A stretch of DNA of 48,424 bases. It comes from Thiothrix caldifontis. GTDB lineage: Bacteria > Pseudomonadota > Gammaproteobacteria > Thiotrichales > Thiotrichaceae. The stretch's first letter is position 1. Each line of letters begins with the position of its first letter. Positions 1 to 8,753 of the stretch are shown here, in pieces. The stretch is from contig NZ_FNQP01000023.1 of assembly GCF_900107695.1 (NCBI RefSeq), forward strand, positions 1 to 48,424. The letters run 5' to 3'. The notes under the pieces were generated by a model that was not told the origin of the DNA, did no database searches, and saw only the letters and a program-made list of their open reading frames with translations. A program made the translations under genes and the position numbers.

Positions 1-244
1 GCTGTTTGGGTAAAACGTTTGTCCAGTCCCTGTGGACTAATGGGGAGCTGTTGGAAGGCGGCTGTCCGACTTAATCCATCCAATGTGCTGGCAGGATTGC
101 CCATCCAGCCAAACACCAAGCTGCGGATGAAGTTCGAGCCGCTGAGTTTGCGCTGGCGTTGAATGAAGCCGCTTTTTTTGCTAACGCGTCCGCTTTTTCA
201 TACAAGATGGCTTGCAATGCGGTGGCTACTTTTGTCAGTATCAA
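1..244 (-). CDS. IS4-family transposase, N-terminal fragment with internal frame break
   Basis: A TTG start at 244 follows an AAGGAG ribosome-binding site by 8 bases. The first ~24 residues (LTKVATALQAILYEKADALA...) are in one frame. After a run of seven A the homologous reading moves to the -1 frame, continuing GFIQRQRKLSGSNFIRSLVF and LDKRFTQT, which looks like the N-terminus of IS4-type transposases (family knowledge). The -1 frame is closed by a stop a short way upstream of the A run, so the two parts need a frameshift to be joined. The gene is cut by the window edge. The same break occurs in the right-hand copy, so it is not a private error of this copy. Confidence 0.7.
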
Positions 245-345
245 TGCGCGGTCTCCTTGTCGAAGTCGATCTATTCGGTGTGCAAAACTAATAGCCTACC
301 AGAGAGGGAGACCGCTTTCGCGGGTTAAAGTTGATGCGTATAGGG
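1..345 (-). mobile_element. IS4-like insertion sequence, 5' part, running off the left edge
   Basis: Positions 13-345 are the exact reverse complement of 48092-48424. The shared sequence ends abruptly at 345, with the outer end reading CCCTATACGCATCAAC on the minus strand, which I take as the terminal end of the element. The transposase start lies about 100 bases inside and reads out of the window. The element is inserted in the 3' part of the large lipoprotein gene to its right. The other end of the element is not in the window, so target-site duplication and full length cannot be judged. The IS4 assignment comes from the encoded N-terminal residues. Confidence 0.85.
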
Positions 346-3300
346 AAACGTATTCGACATCCATGTATTTTCAGCTTGATCATCAAGCACGATCAAGTGC
401 GCTCCCGCTGCTTGCGCCGCCGTTTCGCACTGTTCCCAGTTGCCGCAGTTGTCGAGGGTTTTGTAGTAATGTCCGGTGGTGGGGTTGAGTGTCCAGCCGG
501 TGTTGTCTACGCTGCCTCCGCCTTGTTGGTAGAGGGTTTGGATTTCGGTTTCGCTGAGGGTGCGGTTGTAGATGCGAACGTCGTCAATCAGACCATTAAA
601 GTTATCTGCTTGTATTGCTCCACTTCCTTGTGACGCTCCAATTCTCACTGGAAAAGTGTTAATTGGGGTGTCAGTTGTAACAGTGGTTGTCGATATAACT
701 AATTTTCCATCAAGATAAATGGATGCTTTCCCTTGAGAAAAAATACCAGCAACGTGATGGAATGTATTTTCAGATACAGGCGTGTACGCAATAGCCCCAT
801 CACCTCCTGATACAAAACGAATTCCACCCGCCCAAGCATCCAGCAGATACCCGTCGCCATATCCTGCGGTGACTTTATCAATTAAGCGGAATGGTCGTTG
901 TTCAGAAGATTGACTACCCAAGCTCCGACCATTAAACCAAACGGATAGAGTAAAGGCGTTAGAAACATCAAGACTGTCGCTATCTGGTATTTCTGCGTAG
1001 TTAGTCGTATTGAGGTCTATTGCCTTGCCCAATACTCCAGTTACACAACCCGGCGACGCTACCAATACACCAGAGTTCTTCGCCGAACTGCTATCTGTTG
1101 CATTGCAGTCGTCGAAAGACCAGTGAGCAACGAGTCCGTCAGTAGGTGGCGTAACACTATCCTCTAATTGGCGGACTTCAACGGCATCTGTGTCAAAGGT
1201 TGACCAGTCATCGCCGCCCATTACGGGATTACCCAGCAAGATTTTAGTGGGACGCGCCCAGTTTGCAGGCAAAGTACCTTTAGCAACCTCTTGACCGTCA
1301 CGGTAGCCAGTAACTTGAGAACCAACCACACACACTTCGTATTCGTGAGAATCCAGCGTCTCGCCAGTGCTGTATGAGAAAATGTTAGTACCTGAGGACG
1401 AAACAGTCAGCGGAACGCCGCCCAAACCTGCCCATACCCCCATGCCATTACCAGAATCATAAGTCCACCAAACACTACCAAGGTTCTCCAGCATTCTTTC
1501 TACAGCTACACATGCGCCCGTTCCACTTGAACCAAGGTGCGTATATTGGGCTTTGCAGTAGAACGAGAAGTTGCCCGATGCCGGGAATGGGTTGGTCTTC
1601 GTCTGGATGACTGGGAAGCGGTTTGGGTTTGAGCCGTTACCCAGTACGGATAATTTGCCATCAAGCAAAATAGCGCTGCCGCCTGTTTGGTCTACATCCC
1701 ATTTGGTCGTGTCAATGGATGCACCATCAAACGAGTCTTTGAACAAGATGGATTTGATAGGCTTTCCACAGGAGGTGGTGGAGGTGATTGGATTGGGGGT
1801 GGCAGAACGTTCCTCACTCACCGCACTTGCTTTTCCGTTCGCATCTTTCGCCACGACCCGGAAGTGATACAAGCTGTCGTTATCCAAGCCGGTGATCGTC
1901 ACAGTTGTCCCGCTCTCGTCTATCCAACTCGTGTTGTAAGTTGCACAGTCAGCACTCACTTTGGAGTAGCAATAAGCGTAACCGCCCGTTGCGCCTTGAA
2001 TAGCTTCCCAACTGAGGGTTACTTGTTTGTCGCTGGGGGTGGCGGTGACTGTCGGGGCAGTCAGTTTACCTCCCGGAATACTATTCTTATCGGTTGGGTC
2101 TGAATTTCCCTTGAACTCATCCAAGTTGCTTACGCTATCGCCGTCTTTGTCTTGGGCAGCATCGGCAGGATTGTTGGGGTCAAGACCGTATTGGAGTTCC
2201 CAAGCATCAGGCATACCGTCGCCATCAGTATCCTTAGCTAAAGCAATCGTAAGTTCACAATTCCGCGTTCCATTTGCCAGAACCCAACATTGTGTACTAC
2301 TCGGTGCATACCCCACTTTAGTGACTGTCATCCTGTATGAGTTCATCGGTAATTTTAGCGACGAATCATCTGCACTATTTACAGGTTTGTTATCAACAAT
2401 AATATTGTTTACGTTATTCATTGCTGTCAGGTTGTAACCTAACAAGGTAGCACCAGTATTTTTATCCTTCACTTGAATATTCAACATGCCTTGCTGGAAG
2501 GCTTTTGATGAAATCAGAATATCAGGCAAGACATAATTGGCTTTTTCAATTTCTGCTCCAGTCAGCACTGCAACAGCAACTCTTGATAAGGTTGCCGCAT
2601 CTGTTGATTTAGGTGGAAATGCTTCAACGACATAATTGCGTTTAGCATCGAACTCTATATCAAGAGAAAAATCGCCATTAGCATCTGTAATGGTAGAACC
2701 CAACAACTCAGAGTCAGTGTAAATATTAACAGTAAATCCTGCTGACTCGGAAGTGGTAGTAGCGGCTTCTGCTGTTCTCGCTGCCACTCGTGCTTTTGGC
2801 GTTTCACCTGAAAAGCATTTTGCAGGGCTAGAACTCCACCAGCATGGAACGGTAGTACCTTTAATCGTGGTTTTTAGAGGAACATCAACGCTCTGAGACT
2901 TATGCTTTTCAAGCATGTTTTTAACATAATACCATGTAGCATGATTACATTTATCAGGAGATTCGCAATTTTGCAATCCAACTTCTGTAAACATCGGCGT
3001 TATACGTTCAATATTTTTTGTTAAAGAAGACATTCCCCCAGAACTAATTCTCTTATTGTCAAATGTTGAACCTCTATGGTTATAAGTTACTGTTTCAAAG
3101 CTGCTATCAAAACTCTCAGCAGACGAAATGGCATCTTTAGAGAAAGAATAGTTTACTTGAAACTCACCTCTACTCCAACTACCACTGTCATTTATATAAT
3201 CCATATACGAATCTTGCCACTTAACTAATGCAGACGCATCAAAACCTAAAAGGTGTTCTTCGACATTTTCCATCATCAATGGCTTTTTATGATTCCCCGG

Positions 3301-6021
3301 ATAAAATCTCTGGCCTGCCAATGAAATCAAACCATCACCGATCGAATCAGGATGTGCTGAATATCTCATTTCGCAAAGATCATCTCCATCCAAGTCATTA
3401 CATACTTGCTCATCTGGAATAATACCCATTAAAACTTGTGTTGGCACATTTGGATATGATGTTTTTGCCAGAGAAAAAGGAATTTTACCTGTTTCATCTT
3501 CAACACCAAAATACGTTTTTTTATCATAAGTTTTCATATAGGTATAGAGTGGCAATTTCGTAATTGGATCTATTCCAATCAGTATTGGACGTTTACCAAG
3601 ACGATTCCACTCCTCACCTGCCTCATGACAAGTCAGTGAAGCACACACCTCAATTGCAGCTCCCACCAGAGTATGGCGACCATTATAAAATGTTAGGCTC
3701 TTGTCAAACGGACTCTGTGTTTTACTGCCAAAAACACCAGAGTGTGGTGTGCCTACCGTCGTTACTGATGCAATATGTTTTTCCATAAAAGCATGATTCA
3801 ACCCAACACTGACTTTATTACCGATGTCTCTAGCAAAACCTTGTAGTAAAGTTCTTGTGAGTAATCCACCATATGAATGAGCAACAATATGTACTTGGCG
3901 CATCTCTCTTTCAGTAATATTGTAAACTGCCAAACCCAAATCATGAGCAGCATCTTCAAATCGCTGGTTTGTATTCCAGACAAATGTATAAACTGGATAA
4001 CCTGCATCGGCAAGCAACTTTGGAAATTTAACAAAATAACTATCAATATCTCCCATCTGCCCCATAGCATAACCATGAACTAATAAAATTGGCTGCTTAT
4101 TTGTGATAGGGTCAACTTTTCCTGCTTTATGACTTAGCAACATTGAAGTACACTGAGATTTTTTTCTCGAAGTAAAATGCTCAAGTGCGCTTGGTAGAAT
4201 TCTAGGGTAAGAACTCCAGTTTCTAGCTGAAAAACCTGGCGCACCATCTAATCCTGGCTCATCCGTTGAAAACCATCCTGTCGATGCTTGCAATATACCA
4301 GTTGGATTAAATTCAAAAGAATCAGCCGGTGCAGTTTCTCCACCTGAACCATCTCTACCAGTTTTCAACCATTCGTTCGCGCATTCAACTGGAACAGAAG
4401 TAGGAAAAGCAGTATTACCGACCTGATAACTTGAACTATCAGCCACTCCTGTGTTAGCAACTCTCGCAGCAGTGCGTCTCTGACTTAAAGAGTTAATAGA
4501 CCCACTCAAATAATTTTCACGAATAATAGTCGCACTTGGCTCTACAATATGAAATTTTCCAATATCATCGGGAATAATCTCCGGGGTGAATTCAAATTTA
4601 CCAATAACAGCACTATTAGAATCGATCCCAAAGGAATAAGTTATTTCATATTCTTGAGACAAAACACCAGCAGGCGCGGAAATTGCAATATCTTTCCATT
4701 CATTTTCAATCTTTCCACCAGTTGCACCAAGGAAACCATGCAGCAGAACTATTTGTTTGAGAACTGAAACTTCAACCTGCGCTTTGCGCCCCGCCAAAAC
4801 CCCATCAGGGGAAACTTCAATATTTACAGTATGGATTGCGGGTGCTTCACTTATGGGTGGTGCGGCAGTAATAGTATTACCTGTTACTGACACCCAAGGT
4901 GGGGCATTCAATAACTTGACGACTGCTGTACCTAATTTATCCACTGGTTGGACAGTAACGACGGCTGTAGATTTCTCGCCCGGAAAAACAGAAACTCCCT
5001 GTACAGCAGTTGCAGATTCCAAGCCACCGTATGCTTTGGGGAACATCGAACGAGATTCTGCCAGTGATAGTTCTCCATCAGCGAGGTCTGTCTTGATCAG
5101 AGCAAGCCATGCTTGTACCCCGCCTGCATCCTGAATCCGCCAAGCCAATGCTTGTAACTCGAAATAATCACTGGTTAGCTGATTCCAGTTATCTGCCTTG
5201 AGCATCCCTATATTGGCAAGTTTCTTGATAGCAGCATTACGTTTCTCCAGTTGGGTAACACCCGCCATATCTGCGGCAACAGCATCAATTAGGGTAGTCA
5301 CCACCGTCAGATTCGCGGCATCTTTTGCATCCGTTACTGAATAGGTGGCTGTCAATACTCCAGTGAATGCAACCCCATCCATCGTCCCGCCCGTTACACT
5401 GAGTACATAACCGTTTTTCACACTGTCTGCGGCAACTTGAATCGTAAACTTGCCGTTGGCATCGGTGGTAGTAGTCCCCAACACCTTGCCATTCATATCT
5501 TTGAGCGTAACCGTACCACCCACAATAGCAGCATCAAAGGCAGTACCCGAAATGCTCACTTTGCTGCCACCTGTGCCACCACCATTTGTTCCGCCGGAAG
5601 TCCCACTATCCGCCGTATAAACCTTCACCCCCACCTTCGCCGCCGCCGAATCCACCTTCCCATCATTCGCCACAAACGTAAAACTATCATCGCCCTCATA
5701 GCTGCTATTCGGCGTATAGATATAGACATTGCCCTGCCCCAACCGCAACGTACCATGCGCTGGCTCAGTCACAATGCGGAACGTCAGCGTATCGCCATCC
5801 GCATCTGTCGCTAAAAGGGTAATTTGAGCAGTGCTGCCCGTAGCAACATCAACACTAGCAGTTTGTGCCACAGGTACATGATTGGCAGTGCTTGCATCCC
5901 ATCCATTAGCATCACCATCAACGTTACAAGCTGACAACCACAAGGAAATAAACAGTAAAAACGGAATTAGTAATAAATGTTTATAATAGTGTGCTGTGCT
6001 GTGCTGTGCTGTGCTGACCAC
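325..6021 (-). CDS. Giant multidomain surface lipoprotein with lipase-like hydrolase domain, 3' end cut by IS
   Basis: Predicted lipoprotein: hydrophobic segment then lipobox LSAC, followed by a cadherin-like/Big repeat (~50-135), a carboxypeptidase-regulatory-like domain (~150-205), an alpha/beta hydrolase (~639-900) with ILLVHGYAMG and nucleophile elbow AHSYGG (Ser ~716), thrombospondin-3-like calcium repeats (DTDGDGMPDAWELQYG, ~1260), fibronectin III (~1320-1410), a ConA-like domain (~1420-1620), a LamG-like domain (~1630-1835) and the start of a C-type lectin domain (NCGNWEQCETAAQAAGAHLI). A second oxyanion-like motif VLLHGFLGA sits near 424. Real coding ends at 346; the last few codons and stop come from the insertion sequence. 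The in-frame start is a GTG at 6021 beside a pentanucleotide repeat. Likely outer surface, acting on lipid or polymer esters; the substrate is unknown. Confidence 0.75.
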   Translation of the reverse strand: MVSTAQHSTAHYYKHLLLIPFLLFISLWLSACNVDGDANGWDASTANHVPVAQTASVDVATGSTAQITLLATDADGDTLTFRIVTEPAHGTLRLGQGNVYIYTPNSSYEGDDSFTFVANDGKVDSAAAKVGVKVYTADSGTSGGTNGGGTGGSKVSISGTAFDAAIVGGTVTLKDMNGKVLGTTTTDANGKFTIQVAADSVKNGYVLSVTGGTMDGVAFTGVLTATYSVTDAKDAANLTVVTTLIDAVAADMAGVTQLEKRNAAIKKLANIGMLKADNWNQLTSDYFELQALAWRIQDAGGVQAWLALIKTDLADGELSLAESRSMFPKAYGGLESATAVQGVSVFPGEKSTAVVTVQPVDKLGTAVVKLLNAPPWVSVTGNTITAAPPISEAPAIHTVNIEVSPDGVLAGRKAQVEVSVLKQIVLLHGFLGATGGKIENEWKDIAISAPAGVLSQEYEITYSFGIDSNSAVIGKFEFTPEIIPDDIGKFHIVEPSATIIRENYLSGSINSLSQRRTAARVANTGVADSSSYQVGNTAFPTSVPVECANEWLKTGRDGSGGETAPADSFEFNPTGILQASTGWFSTDEPGLDGAPGFSARNWSSYPRILPSALEHFTSRKKSQCTSMLLSHKAGKVDPITNKQPILLVHGYAMGQMGDIDSYFVKFPKLLADAGYPVYTFVWNTNQRFEDAAHDLGLAVYNITEREMRQVHIVAHSYGGLLTRTLLQGFARDIGNKVSVGLNHAFMEKHIASVTTVGTPHSGVFGSKTQSPFDKSLTFYNGRHTLVGAAIEVCASLTCHEAGEEWNRLGKRPILIGIDPITKLPLYTYMKTYDKKTYFGVEDETGKIPFSLAKTSYPNVPTQVLMGIIPDEQVCNDLDGDDLCEMRYSAHPDSIGDGLISLAGQRFYPGNHKKPLMMENVEEHLLGFDASALVKWQDSYMDYINDSGSWSRGEFQVNYSFSKDAISSAESFDSSFETVTYNHRGSTFDNKRISSGGMSSLTKNIERITPMFTEVGLQNCESPDKCNHATWYYVKNMLEKHKSQSVDVPLKTTIKGTTVPCWWSSSPAKCFSGETPKARVAARTAEAATTTSESAGFTVNIYTDSELLGSTITDANGDFSLDIEFDAKRNYVVEAFPPKSTDAATLSRVAVAVLTGAEIEKANYVLPDILISSKAFQQGMLNIQVKDKNTGATLLGYNLTAMNNVNNIIVDNKPVNSADDSSLKLPMNSYRMTVTKVGYAPSSTQCWVLANGTRNCELTIALAKDTDGDGMPDAWELQYGLDPNNPADAAQDKDGDSVSNLDEFKGNSDPTDKNSIPGGKLTAPTVTATPSDKQVTLSWEAIQGATGGYAYCYSKVSADCATYNTSWIDESGTTVTITGLDNDSLYHFRVVAKDANGKASAVSEERSATPNPITSTTSCGKPIKSILFKDSFDGASIDTTKWDVDQTGGSAILLDGKLSVLGNGSNPNRFPVIQTKTNPFPASGNFSFYCKAQYTHLGSSGTGACVAVERMLENLGSVWWTYDSGNGMGVWAGLGGVPLTVSSSGTNIFSYSTGETLDSHEYEVCVVGSQVTGYRDGQEVAKGTLPANWARPTKILLGNPVMGGDDWSTFDTDAVEVRQLEDSVTPPTDGLVAHWSFDDCNATDSSSAKNSGVLVASPGCVTGVLGKAIDLNTTNYAEIPDSDSLDVSNAFTLSVWFNGRSLGSQSSEQRPFRLIDKVTAGYGDGYLLDAWAGGIRFVSGGDGAIAYTPVSENTFHHVAGIFSQGKASIYLDGKLVISTTTVTTDTPINTFPVRIGASQGSGAIQADNFNGLIDDVRIYNRTLSETEIQTLYQQGGGSVDNTGWTLNPTTGHYYKTLDNCGNWEQCETAAQAAGAHLIVLDDQAENTWMSNTFPYTHQL
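5991..6015. repeat. Pentanucleotide tandem repeat, (GTGCT)x5, at the start of the lipoprotein gene
   Basis: Five perfect GTGCT units on the plus strand (AGCAC on the coding strand) lie between the start region and the signal-peptide codons. Five is not a multiple of three, so gain or loss of one unit shifts the downstream frame. Such repeats in the 5' part of surface genes are the hallmark of slipped-strand phase variation. Confidence 0.9.
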
Positions 6022-6047
6022 AGCTTACCGCCTGACGGTATGGACTT

Positions 6048-6063
6048 CATGGCGCAATCCCCT
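6048..6063 (-). promoter_or_regulatory. Strong ribosome-binding site and ATG, out of frame with the lipoprotein at five repeats
   Basis: On the minus strand AGGGGA (6058-6063) is followed after 7 bases by ATG (6050-6048). From this ATG the frame runs MKSIPSGGKLWSAQ..., enters the repeat and meets a stop soon after. With one repeat unit fewer, or two more, the same ATG would read into the lipoprotein signal peptide. The only in-frame start now is GTG at 6021, preceded by a weaker AGGCGG. Confidence 0.65.
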
Positions 6064-6232
6064 GTTAAGCAATCAATAAATGCAATATCAAATAAACCCT
6101 ACGCATGATACTAACAGATAAAATGTAACCGCCCATTTACTTATGAAGAATTTTTTATGCTTATTTTTGAATTAATTTCATAAATACAATCTATTTAATT
6201 GATAGATTGATTAACGATCCTGCTACCACCCC

Positions 6233-6265
6233 CCGCTGGATTCGATTTAATGTGGAATCCAGCGG
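6233..6265. repeat. Perfect 11-bp inverted repeat over the OpgC stop codon
   Basis: CCGCTGGATTC (6233-6243) and GAATCCAGCGG (6255-6265) can form an 11-bp stem with an 11-base loop spanning the stop codon of the gene to the right. No T-run follows on either strand, so it is not a classical terminator; it may stabilise the 3' end or work with a factor. Confidence 0.5.
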
Positions 6266-7476
6266 AATAAAAATTGCCGCGTCACCATCACCCACACCAA
6301 CGCCAATAATCCGGCATGGATGCCCGTATTAATCCAGAAATTCTCATAACCCGGCAACGGCGTATTGGCGATCAATAGCAATAAAAACACATGAATAAAA
6401 AACACATACAAAGACGCTTGCCCCAAAGGAATAAAAAACCACCCCAAGGCACGATTAAGCGGCTGCCAACAAACCGTCATCAGCGCATAAATGGCAATAA
6501 ACAGCACGACCACATTCACCAAACGCCCAATACCCAAGGTATTTTTAGGAAAATACGTATTATACCAATACAAAAACGTATCCGCTGGCACAAAATGCAA
6601 ACGCGCCCACTCAGGAAACTGGTCTAAGGGGTGATTCCACGTAAACACGATAAAACCCAATGACAACGCAATACACAGCGCCACTAAACGTTTCCCCCAT
6701 GCCGTTGCCGAGAAAAATTGCACCACTTCCTGTTTATAATAACCGGCTACCATCCCGTGTATATAAAGCAACTGCCAAGAAAGAATAGGAAAAGCGTATT
6801 CAAACTGCGCATTCGTTGGTCGTAACGATGGCGTACTCCCCAGATTAATCAGGTATAACACCCAGCTTAGCCCTAATAACAAGCCTACCTGCCGCTTAGC
6901 CAACATAAAAAACACCAGTGGCGTAAACAGGATAAACATCACCACATACATGCCGACAATTTGGAACTGGTGCGGCCCGATCTGAAGCAATAAGGCTTTA
7001 CTGATAACCTGAAAAATACTCGCGTCGATTGGCGGGTATAATTGGAAGGTTTTACCGCCATAAGGGTCGTGAAACGTGGTAATAATGGTGGTATCCAACC
7101 AAGGAATAAAACGCAGTGCCGCTATCGCTAATATCATCAAGACACTAATCCGGTATAGCGCCACCGAACGGCTAATTAGCCCCGGCATGGCGGCAGCAAC
7201 ACCGGCTTGTTTGACTTTTTTGCCATACACCATTCCGACCACAATTCCCGATAAAATCACGAAAATCTCGGCGGTGGAAATCACCCCAATGCGTTCCCAG
7301 CCGATGAACATTAATGCTGAAAAGTATTCAAAATGCGACGCAAATAACAGCGGAATAACAAAGCCCCGCATAAAATCAAGGCGCAAATCACGGGTTGCCC
7401 CCGTTTCGGGATACGCCCAACTCGCCGGAATCCAATCGGAAAAAGTGCGCGAAGCACGGAGGGTATCTGTCGTCAT
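6247..7476 (-). CDS. opgC: OpgC-domain integral membrane protein (glucan/polysaccharide substituent transferase)
   Basis: 409 residues with many hydrophobic segments. The N-terminal stretch RDLRLDFMRGFVIPLLFASH followed by GWERIGVISTAEIFVILSG is characteristic of the OpgC family, acyltransferase-like inner-membrane proteins that add succinyl groups to osmoregulated periplasmic glucans in Rhodobacter. The C-terminal half contains LGQASLYVFFIHVFLLLL. No glucan synthesis genes (opgG/opgH) are nearby, so the true acceptor is not shown by context. It is transcribed away from dgt; the ATG has only a weak GGCGG-like ribosome-binding site. Confidence 0.8.
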   Translation of the reverse strand: MTTDTLRASRTFSDWIPASWAYPETGATRDLRLDFMRGFVIPLLFASHFEYFSALMFIGWERIGVISTAEIFVILSGIVVGMVYGKKVKQAGVAAAMPGLISRSVALYRISVLMILAIAALRFIPWLDTTIITTFHDPYGGKTFQLYPPIDASIFQVISKALLLQIGPHQFQIVGMYVVMFILFTPLVFFMLAKRQVGLLLGLSWVLYLINLGSTPSLRPTNAQFEYAFPILSWQLLYIHGMVAGYYKQEVVQFFSATAWGKRLVALCIALSLGFIVFTWNHPLDQFPEWARLHFVPADTFLYWYNTYFPKNTLGIGRLVNVVVLFIAIYALMTVCWQPLNRALGWFFIPLGQASLYVFFIHVFLLLLIANTPLPGYENFWINTGIHAGLLALVWVMVTRQFLFRWIPH

Positions 7477-7601
7477 GTTCTACCGCCATTTATCGGTTTT
7501 TATATCGCGTTCGTCCATGCTATGCCGTAAGGTAAACCCAAGCAAGCGCAAGCCGCTATACGGTCATGTTACTGCACACTAACCACTCGTCGGAGCCTGA
7601 G

Positions 7602-8753
7602 ATGCCAACCATTGCCACTTACGCTGCTCAACCGGAACACACCCAAGGGCGGCGTTACCCCGAACCGCCCCCACAATACCGTACCGAATTCCAGCGCGAC
7701 CGCGACCGCATTATTCACTCCAAAGCCTTCCGGCGGCTGGAATACAAAACCCAGGTTTTCGTCAATCACGAAGGCGATTTATACCGCACCCGCCTGACCC
7801 ATTCGCTGGAAGTGGCGCAAATTGCGCGTTCGGTTGCCCGCAGCATGGGCTTGAATGAAGACCTCACCGAAGCGATTGCGCTCTCCCACGATTTAGGTCA
7901 CACCCCGTTCGGTCACGCAGGGCAAGACGAACTCAATGCCTGCATGAAAGATTTCGGCGGGTTTGAACACAACCTGCAATCGCTACGGGTGGTGGATGTG
8001 CTGGAAGATAGCTACGCCGATTTCCCCGGCATCAACCTCACCTTTGAAACTCGCGAAGGCATCCTCAAACACTGCGCCCTCAAACACGCCCAAACTTTGG
8101 GCGATGTCGGGCAACGCTTTCTCAATAAAACCCAGCCCACGCTGGAAGCCCAACTCACCAATCTGGCAGATGAAATTGCCTACAACAATCACGACATTGA
8201 AGACGGCTTACGCTCCGGCCTGATCAGCTTGGAACAATTGCAGCAAGTGCCAGTATTTGCGCAAGAATACCAAGCTGTGTTGCAACAATACCCCACGCTG
8301 CAAGGCCGACGCCTGATTCGCGAAACCTTGCGGCGCATGATCGGGCGCATGGTGGTGGACTTAATCGAAAGCAGCCAAGCCGCCATCCAAGCCTCCGGGG
8401 TGCAAACCTTGGTAGAAGTTCGTGCCCAACCAGTGGCGTTGATGCGCTATGGCGATGAAATGCGGCAGCAAAAAAATGTGCTGAAAAAATTCCTGCGCGA
8501 CAACTTGTACTTTCACCCCACGGTTTATCGCATGACTTGGCGAGCACGCAAAGTAGTACGGGCGTTGTTTGAAGCGTACCTGCAAGACACCCGCTTGCTG
8601 ACGCCCAAATACCAAGCGTTTGCGAAACGTTACGAAACCGAGATGGGGGACGCGGGACGTGCACGCGCCATTGCTGATTTTATCGCGGGGATGACCGACC
8701 GCTACGCCATGCGCGAATACGGGCAGTTGTTTGACTTGTCAGGGTTGCGTTGA
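7602..8753 (+). CDS. dgt: dGTP triphosphohydrolase-like HD protein
   Basis: Hydrolyses dNTPs to deoxynucleoside and triphosphate, acting in nucleotide-pool control. The HD-domain ligands are visible: TRLTHSLEVAQIARSVARS, then ALSHDLGHTPFGHAGQDELN, and a later Asp in NLADEIAYNNHDIEDGL. At 383 residues it fits the shorter deoxyguanosinetriphosphate triphosphohydrolase-like subfamily. I prefer the ATG at 7602, which has GGAG six bases upstream, over an ATG at 7566. The 3' end overlaps the convergent YihY gene by 15 bases. Confidence 0.92.
   Translation: MPTIATYAAQPEHTQGRRYPEPPPQYRTEFQRDRDRIIHSKAFRRLEYKTQVFVNHEGDLYRTRLTHSLEVAQIARSVARSMGLNEDLTEAIALSHDLGHTPFGHAGQDELNACMKDFGGFEHNLQSLRVVDVLEDSYADFPGINLTFETREGILKHCALKHAQTLGDVGQRFLNKTQPTLEAQLTNLADEIAYNNHDIEDGLRSGLISLEQLQQVPVFAQEYQAVLQQYPTLQGRRLIRETLRRMIGRMVVDLIESSQAAIQASGVQTLVEVRAQPVALMRYGDEMRQQKNVLKKFLRDNLYFHPTVYRMTWRARKVVRALFEAYLQDTRLLTPKYQAFAKRYETEMGDAGRARAIADFIAGMTDRYAMREYGQLFDLSGLR

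Noticed and set aside
5991-6015. Pentamer repeat as a simple promoter-spacing switch
   Set aside because: It lies downstream of the ribosome-binding site and ATG, so a translational frame switch is the better explanation.
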